From positions 310,001 through 374,000 of the forward strand of contig NZ_QJHL01000004.1 in NCBI RefSeq assembly GCF_003202405.1: a stretch of DNA of 64,000 nt. Reading direction: 5' to 3'. Position numbers and translations under genes: made by a program. Below, one piece after another: positions 43,657-52,577 of this stretch (its first letter is position 1; every line of letters starts with the position of its first letter). The notes below the pieces were generated by a model that was given only the letters and a program-made list of their open reading frames with translations, did no database searches and was not told the origin of the DNA. Origin of the DNA: Flavobacterium hydrophilum (lineage in GTDB: Bacteria; Bacteroidota; Bacteroidia; Flavobacteriales; Flavobacteriaceae).

Positions 43657-45520
43657 TGTTGTAGAATATTTCAGGAACAAAAGGTTTTGTAATGACATCA
43701 TTCATTCCAAAAGATAAAAGCTGTTCTCTGTTTTCGTCTAACGAAATGGCGGTAAGGGCAATTATTGGTGTCGTTTTATTGAATTCCCGAATGAGCTGTG
43801 TAGCTGTTGTACCATTTATACCTGGTAAATGAACATCCATTAAAATCAAATCAAAACTTTTTGTTTTTAATAATTCGATTGCTTCTTCACCATTGTCAAG
43901 TATTTCGCAAAAAATGGATTTATTTTCGAGCATTTTTCGGGTAATCATCTGATTGATTTTATTGTCTTCGATCAATAATATGAGTTTGTTTTTTAATTGG
44001 TCGTCATTATAAGGTTGAGTTTCCTCAGTATTTTTAGAAATGTTTTTACTAATGTCGAAGTTTAATTTAAAACTGAAAGTAGAACCTTTACCAACTTCAC
44101 TTTCTAAGTGGATTTTGCCTCCTAATAAGTGAATGAGTTTTTTTACAATCGTAAGTCCTAAACCTGTACCTCCATATTTCCGATTTACTTCTACAGAACC
44201 TTGTGAAAAACTTTCAAAAACTTTTTTCTGCTTGTCTTTTGCAATTCCGATTCCGGTGTCAGTAATCTCAAAATAAACTATTGCCTGTTCATTTTCCAGA
44301 GCGTACAGTTTGGCAGTAACAGTAACTTTTCCGTTCTGGGTAAACTTTAATGCATTGTTAATTAAGTTCAGGATTATTTGTGAAAGCTTAGTGGTGTCGC
44401 CAATTAAATTATCAGGGATAGCATCATCTATTTCCAACAGAAAATGATTATTGTTTGCTGCGGCTAATTCTTTTAAAGAATTCTGAATATTGTTAAGTAA
44501 AGCTTTTAAGTCGAAACTGATTTTTTCTATTTCAATTTTACTGGAATCGATTTTATTTATTTCAAGTATTTCATTGATAAATGTAGTGAGGTAATTTCCT
44601 GAGAATTTCAATGAATCTAAATATTTTAGTTGAGATTCTTTTGGGTTTTCTTCAAGTAATAAATGTGCAATGCCGTTAATCGCATTTAACGGGGTCCGGA
44701 GTTCATGGCTTACTGTAGATAAAAACTCGGTTCTGGCTCTTGAAGCTTCTTCCGCTTTGTTTTTTGCTAAAATAAGCTCTTTATTTTTCTCTTTTAGAAC
44801 TAAATTATTTTGATTCCTAATAACATTGTTTTTGTAGAGAGCCAGACTCAATAAGGATAAAATAGAAATAAGTGCAATAGCTAAAATGCTGATTAATTTT
44901 GAATATCGATAGGTTTTAACCTGGGCTTTTTCTTCACTTTTTCTTCTTTCTTCATTTAAAAGATGAGTTTCATTGATTTTTTTATATTTATCAGAATTGA
45001 ATTTACTGTTTTTTAATTTGAGAATATTATGTTCTATTTGATGATGTTCATTGAGATAACTGTAAGCGCGTTCGTATTCTTTGTTGTTTTTATAATATTG
45101 GCTTATTGCTAATATTATATTGGCTTTTTGGTTTAAATTTTGAATTTTTGCATTCGAATCAAGAGCATTATTAAAGTGTAAAATAGCAGAATCATTTCTC
45201 TTTAATTGTGTTTCTATTAATCCAAGCTGATAATAGGATTCTGATTTGATAGCTAGAGTTTTGGTGTTGTCTGGCCGTTGAATTATTTTTTTTAGTGTTT
45301 GGGAAGCTAAATCGTAATTTTTTAGGGATTTTAATTTCATCGCTTTCTGAAAATTCAAATATTCATAAGAATTTCTAAAATTCGTTTTGTCAATAACCCT
45401 AAGAGCTTTTTTATTGGTGCTGGCTAATTTGTTATAATACAAAAGACTATCTGTATCCGGCTTAGTTTGCGAATACAAAAAGGTGGAAAAAAAACTGATA
45501 AAAATAAAAAGATATTTCAT
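43634..45520 (-). CDS. Hybrid sensor histidine kinase / response regulator
   Basis: A 628-residue protein. After the signal peptide (FLYSQT) come TPR-like helical repeats (~25-190, periplasmic), a membrane helix (~208-229) and a coiled linker. The HisKA domain has His272 (FLSTVSHELRTPLNAI). The ATPase domain has NLINNALKF, DTGIGI (421-426) and GGTGLGLTIV (450-459). A C-terminal receiver domain (~511-628) has phospho-acceptor Asp562 (LILMDVHLPGING) and Lys in ITKPF. There is no DNA-binding output domain, so it must act through another protein. The gene begins 26 bases after gapA and converges with lpxK with a 23-base overlap. Confidence 0.92.
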   Translation of the reverse strand: MKYLFIFISFFSTFLYSQTKPDTDSLLYYNKLASTNKKALRVIDKTNFRNSYEYLNFQKAMKLKSLKNYDLASQTLKKIIQRPDNTKTLAIKSESYYQLGLIETQLKRNDSAILHFNNALDSNAKIQNLNQKANIILAISQYYKNNKEYERAYSYLNEHHQIEHNILKLKNSKFNSDKYKKINETHLLNEERRKSEEKAQVKTYRYSKLISILAIALISILSLLSLALYKNNVIRNQNNLVLKEKNKELILAKNKAEEASRARTEFLSTVSHELRTPLNAINGIAHLLLEENPKESQLKYLDSLKFSGNYLTTFINEILEINKIDSSKIEIEKISFDLKALLNNIQNSLKELAAANNNHFLLEIDDAIPDNLIGDTTKLSQIILNLINNALKFTQNGKVTVTAKLYALENEQAIVYFEITDTGIGIAKDKQKKVFESFSQGSVEVNRKYGGTGLGLTIVKKLIHLLGGKIHLESEVGKGSTFSFKLNFDISKNISKNTEETQPYNDDQLKNKLILLIEDNKINQMITRKMLENKSIFCEILDNGEEAIELLKTKSFDLILMDVHLPGINGTTATQLIREFNKTTPIIALTAISLDENREQLLSFGMNDVITKPFVPEIFYNTIAQFFD

Positions 45521-45546
45521 GCTGTAATACTTTTTATAATGGAATC

Positions 45547-46545
45547 CTATGTTTTTTTCATCAGCAAAATTAAATCGATAAGCCTTGATGAGTAGCCTAT
45601 CTCGTTATCATACCAGCCAACCACTTTTACCATTTTATCAATGACAGAAGTCAGTTGAGAGTCGAATAGGCATGAATTTGTATTGCCTATTACATCTACT
45701 GAAACGATTGGGTCTTCTGTGTAATCTAATATGTTTTTTAAATATGTTTTTGATGCATTCTCAAAAGCATCATTAATTTCTTCAATAGTCACAGCACGTT
45801 TTACATTGAACGTAATGTCTGTTAAAGATCCATCCGGAACCGGGACACGAATACCACAGCCTCCAATTTTTTGATGCAGATTAGGGAAGATTTTTGTGAG
45901 TGCTTTTGCTGCTCCGGTTGTTGTTGGAACAATTGATTGGCTGGCTCCTCTTGCTCTTCTTAAATCTTTATGTGGCTGATCGTGTAAGCTCTGATCAGTC
46001 GTATAAGAGTGAATTGTTGTGATGTAAGCTTGTTCAATACCACACAATTCATCAATTATTTTGATCATCGGAGCCGCATTGTTTGTTGTACAGCTTGCAT
46101 TGGAAACAATTTTTTCGCTTCCGTCTAAAATCCCTTCATTTACTCCTAAAACAACAGTTTTTATGGTGTCTACTTCAGAAGGAGCAGAAAGAATTACTCT
46201 TTTGGCTCCTGCTTCAATATGTGCATTTAACTCTTCGTGGGTTTTATATTTCCCCGTTGATTCAATTACAAAATCTATATTCTGGCTTTTCCAGTCTAAA
46301 TTGGAAATCTTATTTTCGTGAAAAAACAAATAATGTTTTCCATCAACTATTATGCTTTCCTTATCATGAGACACTGCAAAAGGCAAAACTCCATGAATGC
46401 TGTCGTATTTTATTAAATGCGACATTGTTTTGTTATCTGCAATATCATTAATTGCGACTACTTCAATTTCAGGATGGTTTAAAAGTAGTCGAAATAAATT
46501 TCTTCCAATTCTTCCAAAACCATTTATAGCAATTCTAGTTTTCAA
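45547..46545 (-). CDS. gapA: Type I glyceraldehyde-3-phosphate dehydrogenase
   Basis: A 332-residue glycolytic enzyme that oxidises glyceraldehyde-3-phosphate. The NAD-binding INGFGRIGRN is at the N-terminus, and Asp34 (AINDIAD) favours NAD over NADP. Catalytic Cys152 is in SNASCTTNN. The substrate-binding TTIHSYTTDQ and the C-terminal WYDNEIGYS are complete. It lies between lipA upstream and the hybrid kinase downstream, 26 bases from the latter. An inverted repeat lies between lipA and this gene. Bacteroidota often carry more than one gap gene, so whether this is the main glycolytic copy cannot be decided here. Confidence 0.96.
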   Translation of the reverse strand: MKTRIAINGFGRIGRNLFRLLLNHPEIEVVAINDIADNKTMSHLIKYDSIHGVLPFAVSHDKESIIVDGKHYLFFHENKISNLDWKSQNIDFVIESTGKYKTHEELNAHIEAGAKRVILSAPSEVDTIKTVVLGVNEGILDGSEKIVSNASCTTNNAAPMIKIIDELCGIEQAYITTIHSYTTDQSLHDQPHKDLRRARGASQSIVPTTTGAAKALTKIFPNLHQKIGGCGIRVPVPDGSLTDITFNVKRAVTIEEINDAFENASKTYLKNILDYTEDPIVSVDVIGNTNSCLFDSQLTSVIDKMVKVVGWYDNEIGYSSRLIDLILLMKKT

Positions 46546-46570
46546 TTTTTTAGTCTGTTAATTCATTTAA

Positions 46571-46598
46571 TCGGTTAAACAAATTAACGATTAACCGA
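46571..46598. repeat. Inverted repeat between lipA and gapA
   Basis: TCGGTTAA (46571-46578) and TTAACCGA (46591-46598) are perfect 8-bp arms with a 12-base spacer, placed just upstream of gapA on the minus strand. No T run follows, so it may be an operator rather than a terminator. Confidence 0.5.
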
Positions 46599-46607
46599 AT
46601 AAGCTTT

Positions 46608-47474
46608 TTATAATATATGTTTTTGTGCTTTGTAAGAGGAACGAACAAGTGGGCCGCTCTCTACATGACGGAATCCCAGTTCAAGTCCAAATTTTTCATA
46701 TCTGGCAAATTGATCCGGAGTGATAAACTCTTTTACAGGTAAATGTTTTTTACTTGGCTGTAAATATTGACCAATAGTTACTACATCAACATTTGCATTG
46801 CGTAAATCAGTCATGGTTTGAAAAACTTCTTCTTCTGTTTCTCCAAGTCCTAACATGATTCCTGATTTGGTTCTGTTGATTCCTTTTTCTTTTAAATAGC
46901 GTAACACTTCTAAACTGCGGTCATATTTTGCCTGGATGCGAACTTCACGGGTCAGTCTGCGAACAGTTTCCATGTTGTGGGAAACAACTTCCGGATTTGC
47001 TTCTACAATTCGGTCAAGGTTTCTTTCTATTCCCTGAAAATCAGGGATTAAGGTTTCAAGAGTAGTATTAGGATTCATTCTTCGGATTGCTTTTACAGTT
47101 TCAATCCAGATAATAGAACCGCCATCTTTTAAATCATCTCTGTCTACACTGGTAATTACGGCATGCTTGATATTCATTATTTTAATAGAACGGGCCACTT
47201 TTTCAGGTTCGTCCCAGTCTACAGTTTCGGGTCTTCCGGTTTTTACACCGCAAAAGCCACAAGAACGGGTACATACATTTCCTAAGATCATAAAAGTTGC
47301 CGTTCCTTCACCCCAACATTCCCCCATGTTAGGGCAACTTCCTGAGGTACAGATGGTATTTAGACTATATTTATCGACCAAACCACGAAGTTCAGTATAT
47401 TTTTGACCAATAGGAAGCTTCACTTTCAACCATTTAGGCTTCCCGGTTGGTATGTTTTCTATTGCGGTTTCCAT
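46608..47474 (-). CDS. lipA: Lipoyl synthase
   Basis: A 288-residue radical SAM enzyme that inserts two sulfurs into octanoyl chains to form lipoate. The auxiliary cluster ligands CTSGSCPNMGEC, the radical SAM CTRSCGFC and the C-terminal VRSSYKA (auxiliary-cluster Ser) are all present. It is read ahead of gapA with a 62-base gap; lipB is not nearby. Confidence 0.97.
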   Translation of the reverse strand: METAIENIPTGKPKWLKVKLPIGQKYTELRGLVDKYSLNTICTSGSCPNMGECWGEGTATFMILGNVCTRSCGFCGVKTGRPETVDWDEPEKVARSIKIMNIKHAVITSVDRDDLKDGGSIIWIETVKAIRRMNPNTTLETLIPDFQGIERNLDRIVEANPEVVSHNMETVRRLTREVRIQAKYDRSLEVLRYLKEKGINRTKSGIMLGLGETEEEVFQTMTDLRNANVDVVTIGQYLQPSKKHLPVKEFITPDQFARYEKFGLELGFRHVESGPLVRSSYKAQKHIL

Positions 47475-47671
47475 ACATTAAAATTGAACTACAAATATAC
47501 GTAAAGTTGTAGAAGTTAAGGTACTGTCTAATTACTATCTTGTCGAGTTTATTGGTTAATTATCGATAATTTGTTAATTTTATATGATAAAACTGATGTC
47601 AATTTGAATAATAGAACAAAGATGTTGTTTTTTAACGCTTAAATAGGATAAAAAATAACCGTTTATATAAG

Positions 47672-47679
47672 TATATTTG
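47672..47679 (+). promoter_or_regulatory. -7 box of the M48 protease gene
   Basis: TATATTTG matches TAnnTTTG, 25 bases before the ATG. Confidence 0.55.
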
Positions 47680-47704
47680 TCTTGTTATTTTAAATTAAAA
47701 AAGG

Positions 47705-48586
47705 ATGAAAAATAAATTTATAGTTTTAGGAATTCTATTTGCTTCTTTGAGCTTTACAAAAGTGCAGGCACAAATTAATTTTGGAGAAAAAGCGATAGGA
47801 GCAGTTCAAAAAGGTGTGGCTAGTTTTACTCTGACAAATGCAGATGCAGCTAAATTATCTAAAGAAGCTGTAGATAAATTAGATGCTGAACACGAAGTTG
47901 CCGGGCCAAATGATCCTTACACTCTAAGATTGAACAGGCTTTTTGGAAAACATACTTCTGGTGAAGGTTATACTTTAAACTATAAAGTGTATAAGATAAA
48001 AGAAGTAAATGCGTTTGCAACGGCAGATGGCAGTGTTCGGGTATATTCCGGATTAATGGATATTATGGATGATAATGAATTACTGGCTGTTATTGGTCAT
48101 GAAATTGGTCACGTTGCTAATAATGATTCCAGAGATGCTATGCGTGCTGCTTATCAAAAAGAGGCTTTGCTTGATGGAGTTTCCTCACAATCTGCAACCA
48201 TTACAAGTATCACGGATAGTCAGTTAGGGAAAATTGGAAGTGCTATGATTGACAGTAAACATAGTCGTAAACAAGAAGCCGAAGCTGATTTGTTTGCTTA
48301 TGATTTTATGAAGAAAAATGGTTATAATGTTAATGCTGAGGAATCTGCATTCCGAATTTTAGCCAAAATGAGCGAAGGTGCACAAGCTTCTTTTTTAGAT
48401 AAGATGATGAGTTCGCATCCGGATTCAAAACAAAGAGCTGAAGATGCAAAAAAGAGAGCTGAAAAAGACGGTGTGTATAAAGCATATGTTCAACAAAAAA
48501 TAGACAATACAGCGCCAGTAGTTAAGAAAACAACAGCTACAAAAAAAACGACCACAAAAAAAACAACTACTACTAAAAAGAAATAA
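47705..48586 (+). CDS. M48-family metalloprotease, exported
   Basis: A 293-residue protease with a signal peptide (ending KVQAQ). The zinc motif HEIGH lies in VIGHEIGHVANND, and the downstream EAEADLFAYDF supplies the third ligand, as in M48 (HtpX/BepA-like) proteases. The conserved SSHPDSKQRAED motif follows. The last about 25 residues are a simple Lys/Thr repeat (TTATKKTTTKKTTTTKKK), an unusual low-complexity tail that may bind nucleic acid or polyanionic envelope material. Likely periplasmic or outer-membrane quality control; the substrate is unknown. Single-gene unit with a terminator. Confidence 0.9.
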   Translation: MKNKFIVLGILFASLSFTKVQAQINFGEKAIGAVQKGVASFTLTNADAAKLSKEAVDKLDAEHEVAGPNDPYTLRLNRLFGKHTSGEGYTLNYKVYKIKEVNAFATADGSVRVYSGLMDIMDDNELLAVIGHEIGHVANNDSRDAMRAAYQKEALLDGVSSQSATITSITDSQLGKIGSAMIDSKHSRKQEAEADLFAYDFMKKNGYNVNAEESAFRILAKMSEGAQASFLDKMMSSHPDSKQRAEDAKKRAEKDGVYKAYVQQKIDNTAPVVKKTTATKKTTTKKTTTTKKK

Positions 48587-48608
48587 TTGTTTTTAAATTA
48601 AAACAATG

Positions 48609-48640
48609 CCCGACAAGTTTTAAACTTGTCGGGTTTTTTA
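48609..48640. terminator. Bidirectional terminator between the M48 and PH-domain genes
   Basis: CCCGACAAGTT pairs with AACTTGTCGGG around TTA, followed by a T run on the plus strand; it separates converging genes. Confidence 0.85.
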
Positions 48641-48647
48641 TTTGAAA

Positions 48648-49028
48648 TTAACCCAAAACGTGATGTGCCAATACTTTTTGTACATCATATACGTTTACTG
48701 ATTTATTAAATTGTTTAACAATACTCGGTTGTTGTTCACTTGAAATCCAGATTTTTAATTCGGCGTCAAGTTCAAAAGTTCCTGCAGTTTCAACACTAAA
48801 TCGGGTAATACTTTTGTACGAAATTGATTTGTATTCCGTTTTACTGCCTGTTAAGCCTTGTACATCAACTAAAATCAATCTTTTATTAGTGAAGATAAAA
48901 GTGTCACGAATTAATTTAAAACCCATTTCGATTTCTTCATTATCGGTTAAAAGCTGTCCGTATTTTTTAATTAAATCTTCCTGACTTACTGAACCGGCAT
49001 TGCCAAGAATAGCTGAAAATATTCCCAT
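48648..49028 (-). CDS. Bacterial PH-domain protein
   Basis: A 126-residue protein without signal peptide, matching the bacterial pleckstrin-homology family (PF08000): an N-terminal helix (SVSQEDLIKKYGQLL), strands GFKLIRDTFIFTNKRLILVDVQGLTGSKTEYKSISY, and a C-terminal helix. Such proteins are small, cytosolic and of mostly unknown function. It stands alone. Confidence 0.88.
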   Translation of the reverse strand: MGIFSAILGNAGSVSQEDLIKKYGQLLTDNEEIEMGFKLIRDTFIFTNKRLILVDVQGLTGSKTEYKSISYKSITRFSVETAGTFELDAELKIWISSEQQPSIVKQFNKSVNVYDVQKVLAHHVLG

Positions 49029-49172
49029 TTTTTATTTTTTAATATTGTTACAATTAATTTGTTTTTATAAACAGTTGTAAAAGTAATTAAAATATGAAAG
49101 AATGTATTTTTTTAATGATTAAGAAGTTAATTTAAGTGTGATTTTATTATAAATAATTTAAATAAAAGGTAT

Positions 49173-49204
49173 AAAAAAAAGCAGAACCTAAATTCTGCTT
49201 TTTC
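49173..49204 (-). terminator. Terminator after tonB
   Basis: AAAAAGCAGAA pairs with TTCTGCTTTTT around a six-base loop, with a T run on the minus strand, 7 bases past the tonB stop. Confidence 0.82.
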
Positions 49205-49210
49205 GTTTAA

Positions 49211-50053
49211 TTATTCCATTTCTGTTTTTATCGTTATCGGGAGATTGTAGGCTGTTCGTACAGCTTTTCCGTCTAATATCCCGGGAGTCCATTTCGTTTT
49301 TAGTGATTTCAGAACGCGTATCGCTTCTTTTCCTAATCCGTAACCAGGATCGTTTTTTACTGTAATATCAGTCATAGAACCATCTTTTTCGATTACAAAG
49401 GAAACATATACTTTTAATGTTTTTTCAGTATCCAGTTCAGGTCTGTTGAAGTTGTTTCCTACGTAAGTGTAAAATTTGCTCATTCCTCCTGGAAATTCAG
49501 GCATTTTGTCTAATATAGCACTGTTTACTATGGTACTTCCAGTTCCGCTGTCAACTCCTGAGCCAGTGCCTTCTCCAGTCCCGCTACCCCCGCTTGTTGG
49601 TAATGCATTAACGGCAGTTCCTGTTCCATCTGAGGTATTGTCTGAAGTAGGAACGTTGTGTGAATTAGGAGCAATAATCTCAGGTGTAGCTTCATGAGTC
49701 GATGCTACTACAGGATTTGTTAATTGTACTTCAGTTGTTGCCGGAGCACTTTCCTGCATAGGTGGAGCAATTGGTTCTTCTGTTCTCGGCTGCACAATTT
49801 CCTGATCTATATTTACCGGAACTATTGGATCATCAAAAATTGTTGGTGGTGCTATTACTGTATTCGCAGATCTGAATTTGTTGATTACAACAGATGCAGT
49901 TCCTAATGTAGCGATTATTAGCAACGCTGTAAAAAGTGCGGTAATTGAATTTTTGGAACTTTCCTGACGTAATTGGTACGCGCCGTACTCTTTGTTTTTG
50001 TTCTCGAAAACAAGATCAGTCCATTTGGTTTCGTAAAGGCTTAATTTAGACAT
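49211..50053 (-). CDS. tonB: TonB-family energy transducer
   Basis: A protein of about 280 residues. The N-terminal segment SLYETKWTDLVFENKNKEYGAYQLRQ is typical of Bacteroidota TonB proteins, and a single membrane helix follows at about 37-57. The periplasmic linker is Pro/Glu-rich (PRTEEPIAPPMQE), then Gly/Ser/Thr-rich (about 150-180). The TonB C-terminal domain (about 185-280) shows PGGMSKFYTYV, VYVSFVIEKDGSM and AYNLPITIK. The ATG at 50053 is chosen because the upstream hydrophobic extension is atypical. It transmits proton-motive force to TonB receptors such as those at 19531 and 25108. exbB and exbD are not nearby. Confidence 0.93.
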   Translation of the reverse strand: MSKLSLYETKWTDLVFENKNKEYGAYQLRQESSKNSITALFTALLIIATLGTASVVINKFRSANTVIAPPTIFDDPIVPVNIDQEIVQPRTEEPIAPPMQESAPATTEVQLTNPVVASTHEATPEIIAPNSHNVPTSDNTSDGTGTAVNALPTSGGSGTGEGTGSGVDSGTGSTIVNSAILDKMPEFPGGMSKFYTYVGNNFNRPELDTEKTLKVYVSFVIEKDGSMTDITVKNDPGYGLGKEAIRVLKSLKTKWTPGILDGKAVRTAYNLPITIKTEME

Positions 50054-50211
50054 AGTAATTAGATTTAAAAGGTTAAGTAACATTAAATCATAAGCATGAC
50101 AGATTTTTAGTTTTAACTAACAACGAAAACAAAGAACTTTTGGTATGTGGGATGTTTATTTTTTTAAGAATAAAACTGTAGATATCTTATTCTTATTCTA
50201 AAGATAGTGAA

Positions 50212-50763
50212 TTATCTATTCCGTTCGATAATTTCTGCCAATAATTTTTTAGCACGAAGTAATTTTACTTTTACATTGCTTAAAGGCTCATCTATCTTGA
50301 GTGCAATTTCCTGATACGTCATTTCCTGAAAATAACGAAGCTGAATCACTTCCTGATAGTGGGGTTTTAATTCTTTGATGCACAAAAGCAAACGGGATAA
50401 ATTTTGCTCCTTAATCAATGCATCTTCAGCAGATGGAGTAGGGTCGGCAATGTTGTATGCCTGTTGATCTTCGTTGTCTGTGATTTCTATAAAAAGATTT
50501 GTTTTCTTTTTGCGCAGCAGATCAATATAAACGTTTTTTGCAATACTTATTAACCAGGTATTAAATTGAAATTCCGGGTTATAAGTTGCAATTTTGTCGA
50601 AAGCTTTTGAGAAAGTTTCGATAGTAATGTCTTCGGCTACAGTTTCATTTTCAGTACGTTTTAGCATAAACCCGTACACTTCGTTCCAGTAAAAATCTAA
50701 TAAAAAAGTAAAGGCGATTTGATCGCCTTCTTTTGCTTTTTCTATTTTAGAATTTATTTCCAA
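50212..50763 (-). CDS. ECF-type sigma-70 family RNA polymerase sigma factor
   Basis: A 183-residue sigma factor with region 2 (KEGDQIAFTFLLDFYWNEVYGFMLKRTENETVAEDITIETFSKAF, ...FNTWLISIAKNVYIDLLRKK) and region 4 (LKPHYQEVIQLRYFQEMTYQEIALKIDEPLSNVKVKLLRAKKLL). It overlaps the upstream glycosyltransferase gene by 10 bases, so the two are co-translated. No anti-sigma gene follows (the next gene is tonB after about 160 bases), unlike many ECF systems. Confidence 0.94.
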   Translation of the reverse strand: MEINSKIEKAKEGDQIAFTFLLDFYWNEVYGFMLKRTENETVAEDITIETFSKAFDKIATYNPEFQFNTWLISIAKNVYIDLLRKKKTNLFIEITDNEDQQAYNIADPTPSAEDALIKEQNLSRLLLCIKELKPHYQEVIQLRYFQEMTYQEIALKIDEPLSNVKVKLLRAKKLLAEIIERNR

Positions 50764-51860
50764 TTTACTGGTTTTGAAAAAATATTAGTAATAAAGATAT
50801 TAATTTGTGTGAATATGACAACGATTTCAATAACAGGAAACCAAATTTTTAAATCATTTTCTTTTAATTTACCTGCTGAGAATCCAATTACAATCCAGGC
50901 AATCGTATAACGGGTTGCTAATAATGCCAATACAGCAATCCATTGGAATTGGAAAGCCAATAAAAGGATAACTAATAAAAAAAATAATAATTGTGAGCTG
51001 TAAAAAAGTCCTAATTGAATTTTGTCAAAAAACTTATAGTAATTTGCTGTAGCGACGTGTCTTCTTTTTTGAGTAAACCATTCTCTGTAGGTTTCTTTTG
51101 GTTTTGAATAAGTGAAACTTTCAGGGCTATATGCAATTGTAGTGTTTGCCTTGTTTGCCGCCTGATTTACAAATAGGTCATCATCACCGGAACGAATCTG
51201 AATGTGATCTATAAAACCATTTACATTAAAAAATTCTTCTTTTTTATAAGCTAAATTTCTTCCAACACCCATGTATGGAAGTCCGGTTTTTGCCCATGAA
51301 AAATATTGCATAGCGGTAAGAACAGTTTCAAAACGAATAATTTTATTCAATAAAGAACGCTCTATTTTTTCATAACCTCCATAGCCTAATACAATAGTTT
51401 TATTGAGTGTAAATTGCGAAGTCATGGCAGTAATCCATTCTTTTGAATTTGGATAGCAATCAGCGTCTGTAAACAACAAATAGTCTTTTGTTGAAGCTTT
51501 TATACCTAATGTTAAAGCATATTTTTTATTTCCCCAAAATGCTTCGTTATTTTTTACTTTTACTAATCGGATGTTTGAATATTTTTCTTCAAATTCTTCA
51601 AAAACTTCTAATGTCTCATCACTTGAAGCATCATCAATTAAGACAATTTCAAAATCAGGATAATTTTGCTCTGCTAATAGTGGGATGTATTTTTTTACGT
51701 TTTCTTGTTCGTTTTTTGCACAGACAATTACAGAAACCGGAAGTTTTTTTGGCGTAATAGTTTGAGGTTTACCGAAAGCGAACTTTCCAAAAATCCCTAA
51801 GTAGTAAAAAATTTGTATGAATACAACGGCAATAAAAAAGTAAAGTAAAAGTATAAGCAT
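50754..51860 (-). CDS. Family 2 glycosyltransferase, membrane-bound
   Basis: A 368-residue enzyme. An N-terminal membrane helix is followed by a GT-A domain with VSVIVCAKNEQENV, VLIDDASSD, the DxD-type TDADCYP and the late QKRRH (Q/RxxRW-like) motif, then C-terminal membrane helices. This is the layout of processive or membrane-anchored GT2 enzymes that add sugars to surface glycans or glycolipids. Its 3' end overlaps the sigma factor start by 10 bases. The acceptor and sugar cannot be read from sequence. Confidence 0.9.
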   Translation of the reverse strand: MLILLLYFFIAVVFIQIFYYLGIFGKFAFGKPQTITPKKLPVSVIVCAKNEQENVKKYIPLLAEQNYPDFEIVLIDDASSDETLEVFEEFEEKYSNIRLVKVKNNEAFWGNKKYALTLGIKASTKDYLLFTDADCYPNSKEWITAMTSQFTLNKTIVLGYGGYEKIERSLLNKIIRFETVLTAMQYFSWAKTGLPYMGVGRNLAYKKEEFFNVNGFIDHIQIRSGDDDLFVNQAANKANTTIAYSPESFTYSKPKETYREWFTQKRRHVATANYYKFFDKIQLGLFYSSQLLFFLLVILLLAFQFQWIAVLALLATRYTIAWIVIGFSAGKLKENDLKIWFPVIEIVVIFTQINIFITNIFSKPVNWK

Positions 51861-51899
51861 TTGATTTTAATGTCTTTTAATTTTTGAATCTTGCGAGTG

Positions 51900-51907
51900 C
51901 AAATGTA
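51900..51907 (-). promoter_or_regulatory. -7 box of the glycosyltransferase/sigma operon
   Basis: On the minus strand this reads TACATTTG, matching TAnnTTTG, and lies 39 bases upstream of the glycosyltransferase ATG. Confidence 0.5.
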
Positions 51908-51942
51908 CTTATGAATTCCTAATTTTCAATAGTAAAACCGAT

Positions 51943-52557
51943 TTACTTTCGGCATTTTGACATTTCTTTTGCAACGGCAATAGACTGAGGGTTTTCGGTT
52001 TTCTCTAATTCCGAAATTATGTTTTTATAGTTATGGTCGTCACGGTTTTGGGACAGTTTTTTCGTGGACTGAATTTCATCTATTTCGATCTCAAAACCAA
52101 AAATTCCTCTTGCTTCACGCATTGTTTTTGAAGATAAATTCTCTACTCGAACAGGATTTTCTGAATTTGCTTCATATTTATCAACTAATTTTTTAAGCTG
52201 TTCTATTGAAGTTGCTTCATCTACAATTTTAATTCTTCCGTAAACATGCACAGCTATATAATTCCAGGTTGGTACATTTTCATGATCGTACCATGACGAA
52301 GAAATATAGGAATGCGGACCGGTAAATACAGCTAAAACCTGATCATTTTCAGTAAAACCTTCTGCTTGCGGGTTTAGTTTTGAAATATGGCCCTGTAAAA
52401 TTTCTTTTCCGTCAGCATTTACTTCAAGTTCTATTGGGATATGTGTTGCACATAGTTTTCCATTAGTCTGATTGATCAGGATTCCAAAACTGTTCTTTTT
52501 CAAAAAAGCTCTGATTTCTTCAGGATTTTCGTTTTTATAGATGTCTGGTGTGTACAT
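51943..52557 (-). CDS. PaiB-like FMN-binding protein
   Basis: A 204-residue split-barrel flavin-binding protein of the PaiB family: MYTPDIYKNENPEEIRAFLKKNSFGILI, THIPIELE, LAVFTGPHSYISSSWY and VPTWNYIAVHVYGRI are all family segments. In Bacillus subtilis PaiB is linked to repression of sporulation and degradative enzymes; here it may be a flavin-dependent enzyme or regulator. It is 20 bases downstream of the 165-residue membrane protein gene on the same strand. Confidence 0.9.
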   Translation of the reverse strand: MYTPDIYKNENPEEIRAFLKKNSFGILINQTNGKLCATHIPIELEVNADGKEILQGHISKLNPQAEGFTENDQVLAVFTGPHSYISSSWYDHENVPTWNYIAVHVYGRIKIVDEATSIEQLKKLVDKYEANSENPVRVENLSSKTMREARGIFGFEIEIDEIQSTKKLSQNRDDHNYKNIISELEKTENPQSIAVAKEMSKCRK

Positions 52558-52577
52558 ATTAATGAATTAGTTCGTAA

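Noticed and set aside
46083..46451. Plus-strand open frame of 122 codons within gapA
   Set aside because: Antisense to gapA, low-complexity Leu/Phe-rich product, no promoter box.
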